A stretch of DNA of 64,000 nt, taken from contig JANUBW010000005.1 in assembly GCA_024809215.1 (NCBI GenBank), positions 248,001-312,000 of the forward strand. The letters are read 5' to 3'. This document shows, piece by piece, positions 9,460-18,956 of the stretch. Position 1 is the first letter of the stretch. Each line of letters begins with the position of its first letter. This DNA is from Niastella sp. OAS944. GTDB lineage: Bacteria > Bacteroidota > Bacteroidia > Chitinophagales > Chitinophagaceae. The position numbers and the translations under genes were made by a program. The notes under the pieces are model-generated. The model saw only the letters and a program-made list of their open reading frames with translations. It did no database searches and had not been told where the DNA came from.

Positions 9460-9924
9460 ATGGAACGTATTTCATTTCAGGATGCATCTGGCGTTTACAA
9501 CGCATTAAAGCAGGGACAAAACTACATAGACCAATGCGGGCTCGACATTAAACTGCTGGAGCTGATGCGTATGCGCGTATCGCAGATCAACAGTTGCGCA
9601 TATTGCCTCGATATGCACTATAAAAAAGCCATTCATGCCGGCGAAACCCCATTGCGCATTGTCTCTGTTTCGGCCTGGCGCGAAACCGACTATTATACAC
9701 CCCAGGAGCAGGCCGTGCTGGCTTTTGCCGAGCACCTCACGCATATGCCGGCTGAAGTGCACAGTGAACATCTGCACGATGAACTGAATAAATACTTCAC
9801 CAAAGAAGAAATTGCCAATATTACTATGGCAGTTATCCAAATAAACTCCTGGAACCGTTTAACCCGTTCATTTGGTTCGGTGGCCGGGCGGTTTAAGCTG
9901 CCTGCGGATGCGGCTACGGTTTAG
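9460..9924 (+). CDS. Carboxymuconolactone decarboxylase-like / AhpD-type protein (ECF41 target)
   Basis: 154 residues, a typical length for AhpD-like members of the CMD family. The redox core is intact: SCAYCLDMHYKKA carries the CxxC pair and the following His. Family members of this kind act as alkylhydroperoxidase-like proteins; true carboxymuconolactone decarboxylase activity is unlikely. COE genes (carboxymuconolactone decarboxylase, oxidoreductase, epimerase) are the usual partners of ECF41 sigma factors, and the sigma gene and the matching promoter sit directly upstream. The physiological substrate is unknown. Confidence 0.92.
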   Translation: MERISFQDASGVYNALKQGQNYIDQCGLDIKLLELMRMRVSQINSCAYCLDMHYKKAIHAGETPLRIVSVSAWRETDYYTPQEQAVLAFAEHLTHMPAEVHSEHLHDELNKYFTKEEIANITMAVIQINSWNRLTRSFGSVAGRFKLPADAATV

Positions 9925-9946
9925 GGAATGATATCAGTTACCTACA

Positions 9947-9979
9947 AAAGCCTTGTAAGCTTTCGGCTTACAAGGCTTT
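9947..9979. terminator. Bidirectional terminator between convergent genes
   Basis: A perfect 14-bp stem (9947-9960 / 9966-9979) with loop TTTCG, between the CMD-like gene on the plus strand and the ZipA-like gene on the minus strand. T-tracts are short on both sides. Confidence 0.8.
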
Positions 9980-10010
9980 GTGTTGCCTGGCACATTTAAT
10001 TGGCCAGCTT

Positions 10011-11102
10011 TCAAAACATCCGAAGTGCTTTATCTGAACCTGCAATGATACCTGCAGTTTCCATTTTTTTAAGAAGGTCGGCCAGGTCATGCTTTTCCTT
10101 TTGTTCATCAAGGGGATTGCCAGCTTTGTTAAGAAGTTGTCCGCCTAAACGCTTTTGGCAATACCTGGCCGCATTAAGCATAATGTCGTAAATATTCTTA
10201 GCATCAGCGCTTCTGGGAATAGAAAATCCAAACACCAGGTTAACAGGGTTCATTTCTCCTGCTTTTATGGCTTCCGGCAGGAAATAACCAGGTTCAGTAA
10301 CCGTCCAAACGCTAAAGTGTTGGTCGTGCCCGTATTCTTTATTGTTATTCCAGTGAAAAAGGTCACCATCACCCCAGGTTAATCCAATACATTGTAAAGC
10401 ATCCCACATTTCAATTCCCTTATACTCATTGTTACTTTTCAGCACTATAATAGCATCATGGTTAAATTCTTTGTGAAGTGCAATCAACCTTTTTGCCTTG
10501 ATAATTGCGCTGTCAATGCTTTCATGTGGTTCAATTCGCAACTTTGCCGGATACTTTTTTAATCGCTTCTCCAATTCAATAATGTATTTTTCAAGTTCTT
10601 TAGGGTCATAAGTCATATTCTTATCGCTGTATATTTCCTGCACATCAACGGCAACCTGCAATTTGCTGTAAATATCCGGCGTACCTCCTGCATCTGCAAA
10701 AGTCCAGCGTTTGTCTATTGGCGAAAAGCCATATAACGAGGATGGAAATTTTGTCCTCCACTCATAATTGAAAATTTTATTAAAATCATTTTTTTTAAAG
10801 TTGTCACCGTTCACCTGAATAAGATCAATTACCCATTCTCTTTCAGGATCTGCTTTGTACTCAACAGTATCTGGTTTCGGCGGCATATGGGGAAATGTCA
10901 GCCGGCTGGTATCTAAAATATAGGATACATCTTCAGATCTTTTGTCAAGTTGTAAGCTCTTTACTCTTTCATTGCTTTCGCTTTGGGTAGAAATAAAATA
11001 CCCGCTCTTAGTTGAACTGGATTTAGGCAGAAATACACGGTAAACAATGAGCGCCACTACTATTAAAACAGCTGCTATAATATATAAGGTCATCGTTCTC
11101 AT
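10011..11102 (-). CDS. Membrane-anchored protein with ZipA C-terminal-like domain
   Basis: 363 residues. One transmembrane helix lies at about residues 4-24 (TLYIIAAVLIVVALIVYRVF), followed by a Ser-rich linker. Residues about 215-345 closely track the ZipA FtsZ-binding domain: AIIVLKS, IGLTWGDGDLFHW, FSVWTVTEPGYFLPE, then FSIPRSADAKN with IMLNAARYCQKRLGGQLL. This matches the E. coli ZipA order (GDMNIYHR, FSLANMVKPGTFDPE, MLQSAQHIADEVGG). The N-terminal anchor plus C-terminal domain copies ZipA architecture, although classical ZipA is gammaproteobacterial. Whether it binds FtsZ is not known. The middle region (about 60-210) is unrecognised. Confidence 0.75.
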   Translation of the reverse strand: MRTMTLYIIAAVLIVVALIVYRVFLPKSSSTKSGYFISTQSESNERVKSLQLDKRSEDVSYILDTSRLTFPHMPPKPDTVEYKADPEREWVIDLIQVNGDNFKKNDFNKIFNYEWRTKFPSSLYGFSPIDKRWTFADAGGTPDIYSKLQVAVDVQEIYSDKNMTYDPKELEKYIIELEKRLKKYPAKLRIEPHESIDSAIIKAKRLIALHKEFNHDAIIVLKSNNEYKGIEMWDALQCIGLTWGDGDLFHWNNNKEYGHDQHFSVWTVTEPGYFLPEAIKAGEMNPVNLVFGFSIPRSADAKNIYDIMLNAARYCQKRLGGQLLNKAGNPLDEQKEKHDLADLLKKMETAGIIAGSDKALRMF

Positions 11103-11261
11103 TCTTTATGGATATTCAACATTCCAAATAAACAATGTAAAAGTAACCAAATAAAAAAGGTGAAAAACACCCGTTTTTATGATATCAAATATTAGTAAAC
11201 TACAATATAGATAACCATCAAAGTATCACCAAAATCATTGGTGGATACCTATTTTTTTATC

Positions 11262-13412
11262 ATGAAACAATTTATTGTATATGTAATAACAGCGGTTATT
11301 ATAGGTAATATATGGATGGACTTTGTAACAAATGAGTTTACTAATAAAATTAAAACCCGACTTCAGCTTTTCCCTTTCTACAGAGAGAATGAATCGCTGA
11401 TCCTGATACTATCTACACTGAGTTTAGCTTTTATTGCCTGGTTTATAACAAAGCCCCGCAAGAAGAAGGCCCGCAACAATCAAAGAAATGAATTGCTGGA
11501 GTACTTTGAAAATTACGTTGAAAACAAGATCAAAGTCACATTGAGCGATGAATCTTATTTGCTACAGTCGTTTAGTGTGTATAAAAAGACAGCGAATAAT
11601 AGATATGTCTACTATCCCCCGCCCCCCCGGCCACCTGGTAGTAAACATTTGACTGCAGATGTTGATATGATATACAAAGATTACGTAAATAACAATGAAA
11701 GATTGTTGATAACGGGAGAGGCAGGAGCAGGAAAAAGTTCCGTTTTAGTAAGAGTATGGCGGAATTTGATTAAAGATGCCCGTTTAGATGTTACTGCTGG
11801 CATACCGGTATTTATTAATGCCGCTACCTGGGAATATAACCTCTCAAACAGTAGCAAAGATTATAAAAAAACATTTATCAATTGGGCCGCTCAACAAATA
11901 AAGGATATATTAAGCGACGTTAATATTGAGGAGTCTTTTATCCGCAATGAATTACAGAATGGGAAGGTAATATTACTATTGGATGGCCTGGATGAATCGG
12001 CATATTCCCGATACTTTATAACATGTCTGAACGCCTATTTGCAGAACAGGGATGGAAATCCTAATAACTTTATTACAGATGTTATCATGTGTTGCCGATC
12101 TGAAAAATTTGATGACTACTTCGCAGGTTATCTGGAGAATGTTCATATAGCCAACTATGTAATTAAGTTTAACCCGATTGATGACCCATTAAAGTCTATC
12201 GCTCCATTAGAAGTAAACAGCAGATCTCACCCCGTCTTTTATTTAAAGCAATCCCTGGAGAAACACACGCATATTCGTGGATTATTACATTCGGCATTCC
12301 GGATCAAAATGGCACTGGCCCTTTCGAAAAACCAAAAGAGAAAAATAGACTTTGGCGCTATCAGATCGGACAATGACCTAATTGATGCATATATCAGGAA
12401 TGAGGTTGATAAGGTGACAGTAAGTAAACCTTATAAAACAGTTAAATATCTTGCACAGCTAAGCCTTATCGAGGATGGCCTTCACCCAACCAATGGATTT
12501 AATATTCTTGACTGTATGTCGTTAAGTGCAGGGCAGGAAATAAGAGTTGGTTTAATCCGGTGTCTGGTAACTTTTATCTTCGGCTTATTGATCGGAGTTG
12601 GATTATATCTAAGTTTTTATCCTTTATTTAGCCTGGCAGGCCCCTATACTATTCAACCTCATTGGTGGACGTTAGGAAAACCTATTGTATTAAACGCAAT
12701 GTCTTTCATTGGAACTGTAGCCTTTCTCTCTCTCTTATTAACATTTTACGAGGAAAATTATTTTCACAGGCTGCGAGACTGGATCTTCCCCAGGATGAAT
12801 TTGAGTGATTACATTATCATTTTGTTTTTTTATGTAACAGTGCTTCCGTTTGTCTGGAATATTCAAAAAAATCCAATAGCTGCAATTTCAACTGCAGTAA
12901 TACTGTTTTTTTACGTAATCAGTGGAAATAAAAAAGAAGGAACACTTGGCTCTTTGCGATCGGACCATCATTTATGGATCATATTTAGCCGCGCGATAGT
13001 GTATAGCCTGATCAGGGGATTTGCTATTGCTTTTTATATAAGTATGGTACTTTTCTCTTTTTGTACTATTATGGAACGCACTAATACATTTCCTTTTTTA
13101 GAACTGGGAAGATTGTATACGCTGTACCCAAGACCGGGCTACTTCCCAACAATATCAGTTCTGACAACAGGCTTACAGATTGCTGCATTAATATTCATGA
13201 ACATGTATGTGTATAGCTTTTTTTATAGATGTATGTCGCTGGTTTTTACAGGCAAAATGCCTGTCAGGTTATTCGTGTTTCTTGCCAATCTTGATGAAAA
13301 TACCGATTTGATCCATTTCGAAAATGGGAACTGGAAGTTCACTCATTCGTTGCTAAAGGAAAGATTACAGCAATATTTGCCGGCAGATAATTGCCAGGCA
13401 ATAGACAGGTAA
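11262..13412 (+). CDS. Membrane-associated NACHT-domain NTPase
   Basis: 716 residues from the ATG at 11262. The N-terminus has two membrane segments (about 3-22 and 45-65). A NACHT STAND-type NTPase follows: Walker A GEAGAGKSS (152-160) and Walker B ILLLDGLDES (about 237-246) with the typical DGLDE core. About six hydrophobic segments lie between residues 425 and 670. The end, FTHSLLKERLQQYLP, resembles the short winged motif closing bacterial NACHT proteins. Bacterial NACHT proteins include anti-phage NLR-like sensors, but no effector or recognised sensor repeat is visible here and the neighbours are not defence genes. Function is open. Confidence 0.85.
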   Translation: MKQFIVYVITAVIIGNIWMDFVTNEFTNKIKTRLQLFPFYRENESLILILSTLSLAFIAWFITKPRKKKARNNQRNELLEYFENYVENKIKVTLSDESYLLQSFSVYKKTANNRYVYYPPPPRPPGSKHLTADVDMIYKDYVNNNERLLITGEAGAGKSSVLVRVWRNLIKDARLDVTAGIPVFINAATWEYNLSNSSKDYKKTFINWAAQQIKDILSDVNIEESFIRNELQNGKVILLLDGLDESAYSRYFITCLNAYLQNRDGNPNNFITDVIMCCRSEKFDDYFAGYLENVHIANYVIKFNPIDDPLKSIAPLEVNSRSHPVFYLKQSLEKHTHIRGLLHSAFRIKMALALSKNQKRKIDFGAIRSDNDLIDAYIRNEVDKVTVSKPYKTVKYLAQLSLIEDGLHPTNGFNILDCMSLSAGQEIRVGLIRCLVTFIFGLLIGVGLYLSFYPLFSLAGPYTIQPHWWTLGKPIVLNAMSFIGTVAFLSLLLTFYEENYFHRLRDWIFPRMNLSDYIIILFFYVTVLPFVWNIQKNPIAAISTAVILFFYVISGNKKEGTLGSLRSDHHLWIIFSRAIVYSLIRGFAIAFYISMVLFSFCTIMERTNTFPFLELGRLYTLYPRPGYFPTISVLTTGLQIAALIFMNMYVYSFFYRCMSLVFTGKMPVRLFVFLANLDENTDLIHFENGNWKFTHSLLKERLQQYLPADNCQAIDR

Positions 13413-13418
13413 AGTTTT

Positions 13419-13479
13419 GAGATTTCGGGATGTTGACATTTGTTTTGATTTAAGACAAATCTCAAAATCCCGAAATCTC
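13419..13479. terminator. Long hairpin between convergent genes, iterated-word type
   Basis: A 13-bp perfect outer stem (GAGATTTCGGGAT 13419-13431 with 13467-13479) has an inner ATTTGT/ACAAAT stem. It lies between the NACHT gene and the minus-strand gene at 13505 and probably terminates both. The tail continues the word (aaatctct) to about 13490. Confidence 0.75.
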
Positions 13480-13504
13480 TAAATCTCTTCCTTCTTACAT
13501 CTTT

Positions 13505-14809
13505 CTACCGTGTATCTTTCAGCTTAATTTCCAGCTTATCACCATCATTCTTAATGGTAACTATTTCTTCTATTTCTGCCGTTGCCCCCGTGGCGGCATT
13601 GGCCGATTTATAAATAGGGCTCGATGACAATACCGCTCCGCTCGGATGCACCAGCGAAGAAGTGCCCGCATAATACGAATAAGAATACTGATGCGTATAC
13701 CCAAAGGAGGTGATCAAAATATATTCACCCGGCATTAAGTTCGTAAATTCAAAATGCCCTTTATCATCATACACGGTTGTTTTTTTTATACAGGCCGACA
13801 CATTAGGATCAATAGGTACCTCGGGCAGCTTTTTACCTTTCCTTATTTTCTTATTCACCGCTTTCCATTCTTCAATATAGGGTGAGTTGGGAAGAATTGA
13901 CACTACAGTTCCCCTGGGAGCAAATTGCGCTTTGTTTATATTAACCACCTGAAGTCTGTTATTACTACTATGATCTCTTGCCAATGCAGTTCCCATAATT
14001 ACACTGTTGCCCTTCTCTAATTTCTGCAATGCTTCTTCCTTATTGAATTTGCTTGCAATTGGCTGGTAATCCAATTCCTCATTTACACAAATCTCTATAG
14101 TTCCACCGCCTACAGGCATTTCGCGCTGCCATATGCGGTAATCTTTTTTATCTATGATGTAGGTATAATAAGCGCCTGAAGACTCTTCCAATACACTCAC
14201 CAGCCAGCTTTCGTGTTCCCCGGTTTTAGGTGAACGTTGCACATAGCTTTTTACATCTTTTATAATGTAGTTACTCAGTACGCTGTCGGGACTGGTGCCG
14301 GTTCCATAATAAAACTCCGGGATGGTAGCTTTATAACCCGCACTCAGCGGCAGGGTGGTAAAAAGAATTTCCGATACATTAAAGTCAACATATTTGCCGG
14401 TAGGCTTTATGGTTACCTGCTTATCCTTTTCACCAGTGGTATAATGCCATTTAGCGGTAACAGTGGCGCCGAAATTGAGATCGAGCGTATTTTTCAGTCC
14501 TTCCGACTTATAACTGCGCACGCTTAGTGTTTTTGCATCCGTTACAGATGTTCTTTTCCTATACCATTTATCTTTATCATCCTTGTAGTCGACAATAAAC
14601 CTTAACGCATCACCTGATAAAATGATCTCATTTGTAAAGGTGCCTTTTTTTATCCAGTTATTATCTTTTACATAATAGATCGTGTACAATGACTTTCCGG
14701 CTTTCAAACGGTCGGTATTGATGTCTGAGCTTCCGGGAGTCACAATTTTCTGGGCCATACCGGCAAGGGGTACCAGTAAAAGAAATGCTGATCTTAACAG
14801 TGTTTTCAT
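13505..14809 (-). CDS. Exported DUF3108-like protein with carboxypeptidase-regulatory-like C-terminal segment
   Basis: 434 residues with a signal peptide (MKTLLRSAFLLLVPLAGMAQ). Residues about 30-240 show the strand pattern of DUF3108-type proteins (YYVKDNNWIKKGTFTNEI, then DAKTLSVRSYKSEG). Near residue 345 the stretch KGHFEFTNLMPGEYILITSF matches the carboxypeptidase regulatory-like fold. No enzymatic motif is seen. Probably periplasmic or surface-exposed. It stands alone between convergent and divergent neighbours. Confidence 0.72.
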   Translation of the reverse strand: MKTLLRSAFLLLVPLAGMAQKIVTPGSSDINTDRLKAGKSLYTIYYVKDNNWIKKGTFTNEIILSGDALRFIVDYKDDKDKWYRKRTSVTDAKTLSVRSYKSEGLKNTLDLNFGATVTAKWHYTTGEKDKQVTIKPTGKYVDFNVSEILFTTLPLSAGYKATIPEFYYGTGTSPDSVLSNYIIKDVKSYVQRSPKTGEHESWLVSVLEESSGAYYTYIIDKKDYRIWQREMPVGGGTIEICVNEELDYQPIASKFNKEEALQKLEKGNSVIMGTALARDHSSNNRLQVVNINKAQFAPRGTVVSILPNSPYIEEWKAVNKKIRKGKKLPEVPIDPNVSACIKKTTVYDDKGHFEFTNLMPGEYILITSFGYTHQYSYSYYAGTSSLVHPSGAVLSSSPIYKSANAATGATAEIEEIVTIKNDGDKLEIKLKDTR

Positions 14810-14921
14810 GACGTACTTGTTTTCTTATCAGAGGAAACGACAAAACTAGCCACTTTTTAGCCGAAAACATATCCCGGTTTTCCGGTATTTAGCTATTTAT
14901 AGCGAGTCCCGGATTAAAGGA

Positions 14922-14953
14922 CTGTGAACTAAGAACTCAGAACTGAATAACTG
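14922..14953. repeat. Iterated word AGAACT, single arm
   Basis: Direct iterations of the type gaactaagaactcagaactgaataact lie in the 270-base gap between the DUF3108-like gene and the next gene. No complementary arm is seen. The rest of the gap holds nothing recognisable. Confidence 0.55.
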
Positions 14954-15080
14954 TTTTTCCTTTTTGCGTAACTGGATTTCCCTTTTTTGAAAACCTGCCC
15001 GTTTCTGCACGCCTACTTTTGCATTCCTTTATTGATTGTCATATTACGAATATTCAAATAACTTAAAACCATTATACCTT

Positions 15081-15416
15081 ATGTGCAATTACCAGACGTT
15101 GTTTTACGATGATGAAAGCGGATATGTGATCCTTTGTCGTGGTTGCGATTCTATTCAATTGGCTTTTGGTAATATCCTGCTAACCTGGAACCGTACTGAT
15201 TTTTACGATTTTTTCGACTTCATAAAGCGGATGTTCAGCGAAACACCCATTGACCCCGCTACCATAAATAAAAAAACACTGGCCATTCCCGTTCCCTGCG
15301 AAGGGGTGCGCATATTGTTAAGTCCGCGCGAATTGCAACAGCTGCATACCATGCTCGATTCTGCCGAAACCGAGTTGCAATCGAAACAGTTGATGAGTAT
15401 GCTTAGTGGCGCATAA
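15081..15416 (+). CDS. Small conserved Bacteroidota protein (possibly DUF6686 family)
   Basis: 111 residues from ATG 15081; an upstream in-frame TTG start would add 15 residues. The sequence has a short Cys-containing front (MCNYQTLFYDDESGYVILC, RGCDSIQLAFGN) and a Leu/Gln-rich helical end. The two Cys clusters could bind metal, but this is not established. Family assignment is tentative and from memory. It precedes the TonB receptor gene by 39 bases in the same direction, so the two may share a transcript. Confidence 0.72.
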   Translation: MCNYQTLFYDDESGYVILCRGCDSIQLAFGNILLTWNRTDFYDFFDFIKRMFSETPIDPATINKKTLAIPVPCEGVRILLSPRELQQLHTMLDSAETELQSKQLMSMLSGA

Positions 15417-15455
15417 GCAGGTTGGTTTGGAAATATTTTTGAAAAATAAGCTCTG

Positions 15456-17909
15456 ATGAAAAGGATATCTACAGTTCTGGCATTCTTACTAATTGCAATT
15501 ATTCCCGTGTTGGCCAACGATCCGGATGATGGATTTGGCACCATTAAAGGTCGTGTTACAACGGCAGATAATAAGGCAGCTGCTGCTGTGACCGTTCTAC
15601 TTAAAGGCACCAGAAAAATAACCGTTACCGAAGATGATGGTTCTTTTTCTTTTACCCGGGTAAAATCGGGCGCCTACGAAATTGAGATCTCGCAGGTGGG
15701 TTATGAAACCATTGTACAACAGGTACAGGTAGACGGCAATAAAATAACTGCCGTTTCTATTCAATTAAATATCTCTTCAAAACAACTGGCCGAAGTGGTG
15801 GTAAGCGGCCGCAAAGGCTTTAGCGTTACCAGCAGCGATTATGTGTCGAAGATGTCTTTGAAAAATATGGAAAACCCGCAGGTATATTCAAGCGTTTCTA
15901 AAACCTTACTCAACGAGCAACTGGTATTTTCGGTTGATGATGCCCTGCGTAACGCCCCCGGCGTTCAAAAAATGTGGGATGCTACCGGCCGCAGCGGCGA
16001 CGGCGGCGGTTATTACAACATGCGCGGTTTTATTGTTCAAAGCACCTTGCGCAATGGTGTGGCTGGTAATGTGGCTGCGTTGACCGATGCCGCCAACCTC
16101 GAAAAACTGGAAGTGATAAAAGGCCCATCGGCCACTTTATTTGGTAATGTACTCACCTCCTATGGCGGATTAATGAACCGCGTTACCAAAAAACCATACG
16201 ATCATTTTGGCGGTGAGATCAATTACTCAAACGGCAGCTATCAGTTCAACCGGGTGGGTATTGATATAAATACACCGCTTGATTCTGCAAAAAATGTACT
16301 CTTACGGGTAAACGCCGTTTACAGAACAGAAGGCAGCTTTATGGATAATGGCTTTAACAGGGGTTTTGTACTGGCGCCCAGCCTTTCCTATAAGGTAAAT
16401 GATAAACTGAATTTTCAGTTCGATGCTGAATTCTATAACGGACAGAACACCGGCTTGAATGTATTGTTTTTCCCCTCCGATTCAACCATGGCCAACCTGG
16501 GCGTTGACAGAGCCGATAAATTGAACATCGATTACAAACGTTCTTATGTGAATGAAGACCTGTTCCAGACCTCAAGGAACATAAACTTCTTTGGGCAAAT
16601 GAATTATACTTTCAATGACAACTGGAAGTCACAAACCATCTTCTCTGCAACCAACGGTTATAGCGACGGTCCTTCACCTTATTTCTATTTGTTATCAAAC
16701 GGCAATGCGACTGAGGGTGCGGTTATTAGCCGCAATGATCAGTATACCAAAAGCAGCAAAGACCAGTTTATTGAATTACAGCAGAACTTTATCGGCAATT
16801 TCAATATCGGCCAGTTTAGGAATCGCTTTTTGGGCGGACTCGATTTTACCCATCATTATAGCGATCAGTTCTTTGGCGGCAATACTTATGATACCATCAC
16901 TGCTTACAAGTATTTGAATGATTCTACAGGAGCCATTTATCGTGGCCAGTACCAAAGTTTTAACCGTACCAATATGGACCGGTTATACCAGGAAGTTGGC
17001 GATCAATTCACCTACCCCGCTAACTATATTGCCAATACGTACAGTGCATATGTAAGCGATATGTTCAATGTAACAGATAATTTGATGTTGCTGGCGGCTG
17101 TGCGGTTAGACCATTTTGATAACCGCGGACCTGCAGACGATATCACCGGAAGTTTTGTAAATCCTAAAGCGTACGGTCAAACTTTTCTGGCGCCTAAATT
17201 CGGTATCGTTTTTCAGCCGGTTAAGGATAAAATTTCGCTTTTTGCCAATTACCAGAACTCGTTCACCAATAAATACGGTGTAAATGGCGGCGAGGACGAC
17301 AAAAATGATTTTGTGCCCGAGCAGGCCAACCAGGTGGAAGGCGGCGTTAAAGTCGATGTTTTTGAAGGTAAATTAAACGCATCGGTTAGTGTTTATAACA
17401 TTAAAGTAACCGATGTAATACGTCCTACTTCAATACCAGGAATTTCAATACAGGATGGCACCCAAATAAGCAAAGGTTTTGATGCTGAGGTAATTGCAAA
17501 CCCAATTGCCGGCCTTAGCCTGTTAGCCGGCGTTAACTATAACGATTCAAAATATGAAAAATCGGCAGATCCAAATGTAGAGGGTATGCGCCCCGGAACA
17601 GCAGGTTCGCCCTGGGTGGCCAACTGGTGGATCAGCTACCGCCTGCAATGCCCAACATTGAAAGGCCTGGGAGCCGGATTTGGCGGTAATTATGCCAGCG
17701 ATAATAAGATCATCAATGCAAAAGACCTGGGAACTTTCACTTTACCGGAGTATACAGTGCTGAATGCCTCTGTATTCTACGACCAGCCGAAGTTCAGGGT
17801 GTCGGTAAAAATGGACAATCTTACCAACAAAAAATACTGGGTGGGTTACACTACCGTTAACCCGCAAAAGCTTAGGAATTTCGCTGCAAGTATTGCGTTT
17901 AAATTCTAA
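15456..17909 (+). CDS. TonB-dependent siderophore receptor
   Basis: 817 residues. A signal peptide (MKRISTVLAFLLIAIIPVLA) is followed by a carboxypeptidase-regulatory-like domain (about 28-112: GTIKGRVTTADNKAAAAVTV) typical of Bacteroidota receptors. The plug domain has NAPGVQKMWDATG, YYNMRGF and KGPSATLFG. A 22-strand barrel follows and closes with the C-terminal aromatic signature RNFAASIAFKF. The plug pattern is the ferric-siderophore class (FhuA/FcuA-like) rather than SusC. No partner SusD, TonB or iron regulator lies nearby. The ligand is not predictable. Confidence 0.93.
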   Translation: MKRISTVLAFLLIAIIPVLANDPDDGFGTIKGRVTTADNKAAAAVTVLLKGTRKITVTEDDGSFSFTRVKSGAYEIEISQVGYETIVQQVQVDGNKITAVSIQLNISSKQLAEVVVSGRKGFSVTSSDYVSKMSLKNMENPQVYSSVSKTLLNEQLVFSVDDALRNAPGVQKMWDATGRSGDGGGYYNMRGFIVQSTLRNGVAGNVAALTDAANLEKLEVIKGPSATLFGNVLTSYGGLMNRVTKKPYDHFGGEINYSNGSYQFNRVGIDINTPLDSAKNVLLRVNAVYRTEGSFMDNGFNRGFVLAPSLSYKVNDKLNFQFDAEFYNGQNTGLNVLFFPSDSTMANLGVDRADKLNIDYKRSYVNEDLFQTSRNINFFGQMNYTFNDNWKSQTIFSATNGYSDGPSPYFYLLSNGNATEGAVISRNDQYTKSSKDQFIELQQNFIGNFNIGQFRNRFLGGLDFTHHYSDQFFGGNTYDTITAYKYLNDSTGAIYRGQYQSFNRTNMDRLYQEVGDQFTYPANYIANTYSAYVSDMFNVTDNLMLLAAVRLDHFDNRGPADDITGSFVNPKAYGQTFLAPKFGIVFQPVKDKISLFANYQNSFTNKYGVNGGEDDKNDFVPEQANQVEGGVKVDVFEGKLNASVSVYNIKVTDVIRPTSIPGISIQDGTQISKGFDAEVIANPIAGLSLLAGVNYNDSKYEKSADPNVEGMRPGTAGSPWVANWWISYRLQCPTLKGLGAGFGGNYASDNKIINAKDLGTFTLPEYTVLNASVFYDQPKFRVSVKMDNLTNKKYWVGYTTVNPQKLRNFAASIAFKF

Positions 17910-17911
17910 AA

Positions 17912-18028
17912 ACCAATAGACAATAGGCAATAAGCAATTGGCAAGGGTTGCGGATTTTCGAGTACTCCTGTAATTCGCGAATCCCTTCTTTGCCTATTGC
18001 TTATTGCCTATCGCTTATTGTCTATTGT
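17912..18028. repeat. Iterated-word hairpin, word CAATAG(A/G)
   Basis: The left arm (17912-17943) iterates caataga/caatagg/caataag. The right arm (17991-18028) iterates its complement ctattg/cttattg. An inner pair of segments resembling GGGttgcGGATT and AATCCC sits between. It directly follows the TonB receptor stop codon. Confidence 0.85.
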
Positions 18029-18179
18029 TACACCTAGTTCACCCCTACCCTAACCACTAAGCCTAAGTAAATTTATTTACCCGTTAAATGTGTTACTAAT
18101 CAATGCGCTGAAGGAGTGTGTCGAATATTTGCAAAGGGGGTGTTTGGGAGTGTATTTTTACATCGTTATAACAATCCAA

Positions 18180-18950
18180 TGCAAATGAAACCGAAACCAG
18201 ATCCGAAACCGTAAGAAAACAAGCCCTGAAAAATAAGAACCCTGATCGTACCCTTTTTAAAGCCTGATTTGTAGTAAAGATCCGTACCCGCCTTAGTCCC
18301 TAAACCCTGACCGTAAAAGATTAAAGGCAACCCCTAAACTGACCGTACCCTAAGCCTGATTTGTAGCAAAATATCCGTACCCGACTGGAAATCCTATGAA
18401 AACCAAGTGCCTAACCTATGAAACCGATAACTGGCACCAGTAGACCCTAAATAATCTGATCTTGACCGTACCCTTTTGAAGACCTGATTTGTAGCAATCC
18501 CTAAACCCTAAGTGTCACGTACCCAAAAAATCCAATTAAGATCCTGAAGAACCACCGGCCCTATGAAAAAACGATCTTTTATCCTTTGAAACAGAACCTG
18601 GTCCATTAAACCTGTATCGAACCATTAACCGACTATCCGAAACCCAAAATCCGATCCCTGAAAACTGAGCAACAAAAAAATCCAATTTAAAATCCTGGAG
18701 CACCTGACCGGATCTATGAAAACCAAGATCTGTTATCCTTTGAAAAAGAACAAAATCCATTAAGCGAAATCCATTATTGAAAAACCGGTCCTTGAAACAT
18801 TAAGTACACCAATATCCGTAAAACCTTAATCAACTGTCCGTACCGTTAGAAACTATTTGTACCATTTGAAAACGTAATGTAATCCGTACACTGCCATCCA
18901 ATCCGTTGAAAGACCTGTAATCAATGATCCTTTTGGAAACCATCCAAAGA
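18180..18950 (+). repeat. A/C-rich degenerate repeat region, no credible gene
   Basis: About 770 bases with strong C-over-G bias on the plus strand and no long frame. Words recur: CCTGATTTGTAG at about 18263, 18355 and 18483; CCGTACCC at about 18282, 18343, 18376 and 18467; ATCC(T/G)TTGAAA types toward the right end. A block of about 90 bases starting at 18524 recurs, diverged, from 18674 (AAAAAATCCAATT, then TATGAAAA, then TTATCCTTTGAAA, then CCATTAA). Spacing of the CCnnTgAAA words is often near 20 bases. A 9-codon frame rich in Lys and Pro opens at 18185 but is probably incidental. A strong plus-strand terminator follows, suggesting a transcribed non-coding unit. Confidence 0.75.
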
Positions 18951-18956
18951 GATTGT

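Noticed and set aside
15203-15610. 135-codon minus-strand frame across the small conserved gene and the receptor start
   Set aside because: It overlaps two well-supported plus-strand genes and reads as low-information Ser/Asn-rich sequence.
18185-18214. 9-codon Lys-Pro frame as a leader peptide
   Set aside because: Too short and made of the local repeat word; no ribosome site or regulated gene follows.
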